Positions 12,633-15,070 of a DNA stretch of 15,070 nt are shown in pieces. The stretch spans positions 1 to 15,070 of the forward strand of contig DAISIV010000066.1 of the NCBI GenBank assembly GCA_036821825.1. The letters are read 5' to 3'. Below the pieces are notes generated by a model. The model did no database searches. It was not told the DNA's origin and saw only the letters and a list, made by a program, of their open reading frames with translations. A program made the translations under genes and the position numbers. Position 1 is the first letter of the stretch. Every line of letters starts with the position of its first letter. The DNA comes from CAITZA01 sp937915285 (GTDB lineage: Bacteria > Desulfobacterota > Desulfomonilia > Desulfomonilales > Desulfomonilaceae).

Positions 12633-13523
12633 CTAAAGTTCCAACCAGGAGTGTGAATACAGAGAGTGTCCCAAGAGCAGCTTGGCTGTCTTCACATAGT
12701 CTTTTTCCTGTTTTCCCATGCCGGATACATCGACCTCTTCACCATCAAATACTCTTCCGACCAGATTTTCGAGATCCATCATCTTGTCATGCGCAATATT
12801 GACGATAGTGTCATCAAAACCATCAAGGATGGCAGATGTAATGCCACATTTCTTCAGTATGCACAGATAGACCTGGTTGAGTATGTCTCTTAATTCGTCG
12901 GGGGATCCGTTTGAACAGTTTGACAGGCCGCATGTTGACTGGGAGCCTGGAGCAAGATCGGGCAGCCACTGCATGAATGTAGTACAACCCTGCAATTCCT
13001 GCTGCTGTGATGACACTGGCACAACTATCGGATCAAACCAGATCTTCTCAAGGCCTATTCCTAATTCCGCCGTCTGGGTCATCATGCTGTCTAGAAGAAC
13101 GGCCCTTTCATTTTCATCACGCGGGATTCCCTGCGGGCCCCACATAAGGCCGACCATCTCACATCCGTATTTGTTGACAAGCGGCAGTTGCAAGGCCATG
13201 CGTTCGGGAGTCGCCATGATGGAATTGATCACTGCCGGACCAGATTTGGGAACGTAGACCTGAAGACCGGCTTCTACTGCGTCGTTGTTGGTGGTATCCA
13301 GAAACAACGGAAGATCTGTAGCTTCCTGAACTGTCTTGACCAACCATTGCATCATTTCGGCTCCGCCTTTTCTCGCGGGGCCAAGGTTAAGATCCAGCAG
13401 GTCAGCTCCCCTCTCGGTGAGTTTGGCAGCCCATTCCTGGATAGGTTTGGGATCCTTTTCCCGCATGGCATTGCCAGTATACTTGGACATTATATTAATG
13501 TTCTCAGCCACCACCTTGATCAT
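12633..13523 (-). CDS. acsE: Methyltetrahydrofolate:corrinoid/iron-sulfur protein methyltransferase
   Basis: AcsE transfers the methyl group of 5-methyltetrahydrofolate to Co(I) of the corrinoid iron-sulfur protein in the Wood-Ljungdahl pathway. The protein is a pterin-binding (DHP synthase-like) TIM barrel. Segments aligning with the Moorella enzyme as I recall it are DPKPIQEWA (24-32), DLLDLNLGP (41-49), FLDTTN (74-79), VINS (98-101), FDPIVVP (163-169) and GLSNCSNGSPDELRDILNQ (199-217). The catalytic Asn of Moorella (Asn199) corresponds to Asn202, and pterin-contacting acidic residues correspond to Asp76 and Asp164. At 296 residues it is about 35 longer than the Moorella protein, mainly from an insertion near 246-278. 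ATG 13523 has AGGAGG ten bases upstream. It follows acsC in the same direction. Confidence 0.92.
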   Translation of the reverse strand: MIKVVAENINIMSKYTGNAMREKDPKPIQEWAAKLTERGADLLDLNLGPARKGGAEMMQWLVKTVQEATDLPLFLDTTNNDAVEAGLQVYVPKSGPAVINSIMATPERMALQLPLVNKYGCEMVGLMWGPQGIPRDENERAVLLDSMMTQTAELGIGLEKIWFDPIVVPVSSQQQELQGCTTFMQWLPDLAPGSQSTCGLSNCSNGSPDELRDILNQVYLCILKKCGITSAILDGFDDTIVNIAHDKMMDLENLVGRVFDGEEVDVSGMGKQEKDYVKTAKLLLGHSLYSHSWLEL

Positions 13524-13697
13524 CGAACAGATACCTCCTATTGACTCCCGTTCCCCAGAAGGAACGCTGTTTTAATTTAAATCTGAATAGCATACGTGGC
13601 AGTTAAATCAAAGGTAATAAGTTGCTACGCGTGTGTCGCCCAAACAGGTTATGCTGACGGCTGGATACAGACCGCCAGTAACCCGTTAGAGCTTATA
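13524..13697 (-). other. acsC-acsE intergenic leader with two stem-loops
   Basis: This 174-base gap separates two genes that act together. On the - strand, a seven-pair stem with one G-U pair (13672-13678 with 13654-13660) lies 20 bases after the acsC stop. A second six-pair stem (CGTTCC/GGAACG, 13549-13566) lies ten bases upstream of the acsE ribosome binding site. Neither is followed by a T run, so transcript processing or translational tuning is more likely than termination. No clear sigma-70 promoter was found. Confidence 0.4.
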
Positions 13698-15038
13698 TCA
13701 TGCGAAATTCTGTCTGAGGAAGGCCGGGATATGTGCGCCTTCCCTAGGTCCTATGGCAATTTCCCAGTTCGGTAGCTCTTCTTCCAGGTCTCCACTTATG
13801 ATTGCTGCGGCCCCTGGAATGACCAGCTTTCGAATGTCTGTCTTTTCCTCTATTCCGCATTTCTTCACAAAGGGTCCAATCACATCACCGACGAACTTAC
13901 CGGCTGCCCATGCCGTCAGGACCGACAGCCCGTCCGTGTTCAGAACCAGCAGCCATGACGGAACACGACTGGATTCAACCTCGCCGGAAACTATGAAGTA
14001 AGTGAGGGAGAAATTGCTGGTTATGAGTACAGGTGAGTTCTTGTCAGGATTGTTTATCGGATATATGCCCTGGTCGGTAGTCATTGGGCGTTGTGGGTCG
14101 GTATAGATGTTTAGCCTCTGCAACAGCAACGGGAACAGCAATTCGCCCTTGATGTCACTGAGAATTTCAATACCGGCATATTTGGCAATAAATGTGCCGG
14201 CAACTATTGCTTCACTGGTTATGTTGTCGGCCATCTCGCATGGGAACACTATCGTCGGGAAACCTAGGGGACGATAGAGATTCTCAAGGGCTAACCTGCG
14301 GATCATTACCTGATCCCTTAGCTGGCCTGCTACTGTTCTATCATTAGTGGCTAGGACTATGTCCTTCAATCCTTTTTCGGTAAGTTTGGCCGCCATCTTG
14401 GCCAAATCACCCGCCTTATCCGCTTTGATGGCCAGCGGACAATCAAATTCCTTGGCCAGATCGCCCAAAGCTTCCAGGTTAGCTTCTGAGGCGGCATATA
14501 TCAAGGGCTTGTTTTTCCCAATTGACCCTAGCGCGGCCTTGAAAGCGTCAACGCTTTCGCTGATCAAAACGACCGCTGCCCCTGCATCGGATGCCTTTTG
14601 GGCAACTAGCGCAAACCTGGCGGCGTCTCCAGTATCTTTTACTGCGACTATTTCTGATTTGAGCGTTAGACCTACACGCTCGTATCGTAATGTCCCAAAA
14701 GCCTTTAATTTGGCGTCAATGGATGCGTCACTGTCTGAAGCCAACAAAATGAATCCGAGCGCTGTTGGATTGTTGAAGGTTTTTTCATGCCTATAAAGTA
14801 CCGTTTCTCCGCCGACTTTAACTGCTGCGTCGCCTGTTCCAATAACCACTGTCCTGATCGGAGGCGCAGAGGCCGAAGCCAGCTTTTCCTTGGCGTCTTC
14901 AGACACGTAAGGACACTGAGCTAACTCAGCCTTGCCTGCTGCCAGGTTCATGGCAAACGCCAAACAGGTCGGAACACCGCATTCCCCACAGTTCTTCTTC
15001 GGCATCATTTTGAAGATTTGAATTCCCGAAAGCGCCAT
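13698..15038 (-). CDS. acsC: Corrinoid iron-sulfur protein large (gamma) subunit
   Basis: AcsC is the larger subunit of the corrinoid iron-sulfur protein, which takes the methyl group from methyl-THF (via AcsE) and passes it to acetyl-CoA synthase. The 446-residue length is normal. An N-terminal four-iron cluster motif is clear: Cys17, Cys20, Cys25 and Cys42 in a CX2CX4CX16C arrangement (KKNCGECGVPTCLAFAMNLA). A TIM-barrel domain follows (about 90-320), then a C-terminal cobamide-binding region (about 325-446) containing LITSNFSLTYFIVSGEVESS and the LNTDGLSVLTAWAAGKF stretch. The start at 15038 has AGGAGG at 15048-15053. Upstream acs/CODH genes probably continue beyond the right edge. Confidence 0.95.
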   Translation of the reverse strand: MALSGIQIFKMMPKKNCGECGVPTCLAFAMNLAAGKAELAQCPYVSEDAKEKLASASAPPIRTVVIGTGDAAVKVGGETVLYRHEKTFNNPTALGFILLASDSDASIDAKLKAFGTLRYERVGLTLKSEIVAVKDTGDAARFALVAQKASDAGAAVVLISESVDAFKAALGSIGKNKPLIYAASEANLEALGDLAKEFDCPLAIKADKAGDLAKMAAKLTEKGLKDIVLATNDRTVAGQLRDQVMIRRLALENLYRPLGFPTIVFPCEMADNITSEAIVAGTFIAKYAGIEILSDIKGELLFPLLLQRLNIYTDPQRPMTTDQGIYPINNPDKNSPVLITSNFSLTYFIVSGEVESSRVPSWLLVLNTDGLSVLTAWAAGKFVGDVIGPFVKKCGIEEKTDIRKLVIPGAAAIISGDLEEELPNWEIAIGPREGAHIPAFLRQNFA

Positions 15039-15070
15039 CGATTAAAACCTCCTTTTCGAGGCAATTATAC

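Noticed and set aside
14347..14796. 149-codon + strand open frame opposite acsC
   Set aside because: It is an Ala/Ser-rich shadow of the well-identified acsC coding strand.

Overview
The window reads as chromosomal DNA from an anaerobic deltaproteobacterium (Desulfobacterota; a sulfate reducer or syntroph is most likely). This rests on three things: the ribosomal gene order and protein sequences, a small protein ending in a CQLGCF motif that I associate with this group, and two Wood-Ljungdahl (acetyl-CoA pathway) genes. The taxonomic call is inference from familiarity, not a search.

Region 1 (1-6880, + strand) is the distal part of the spc operon followed by the alpha operon: rplR (3' end only), rpsE, rpmD, rplO, secY, adk, rpmJ, rpsM, rpsK, rpsD, rpoA, rplQ. 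It closes with a strong intrinsic terminator. Genes are tightly packed except for two leaders of about 155 bases, before rpsK and before rpoA. The map and infA genes often found between adk and rpmJ are absent. Several starts are TTG or GTG. S4, L36 and adenylate kinase are all Cys-rich, zinc-type versions.

Region 2 (6900-9470, mostly + strand) holds an ABC ATPase of the energy-coupling type with substitutions at several catalytic positions, an FtsB/DivIC-like membrane coiled-coil protein with a near-consensus sigma-70 promoter, a tiny Cys-containing protein on the - strand, and a stand-alone DUF2156 (LPG-synthase C-terminal-like) protein. The last two are divergent and their predicted promoters overlap face to face.

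Region 3 (9500-12490) holds a single-domain response-regulator receiver on the - strand preceded by an almost perfect sigma-54 promoter, a secreted lipocalin-like hypothetical protein on the - strand, and a polytopic membrane protein of unknown function on the + strand.

Region 4 (12550-15070, - strand) carries acsC (corrinoid iron-sulfur protein large subunit) and acsE (methyltetrahydrofolate:corrinoid methyltransferase), closed by a stem-loop terminator. These two proteins carry the methyl group from methyl-THF towards CO dehydrogenase/acetyl-CoA synthase; the rest of that cluster probably lies beyond the right edge. No CRISPR array, insertion sequence, rRNA or tRNA gene was found. I see no clear new multi-gene system; the most notable signals are the sigma-54-driven orphan receiver, the degenerate ABC ATPase and the overlapping promoter pair.
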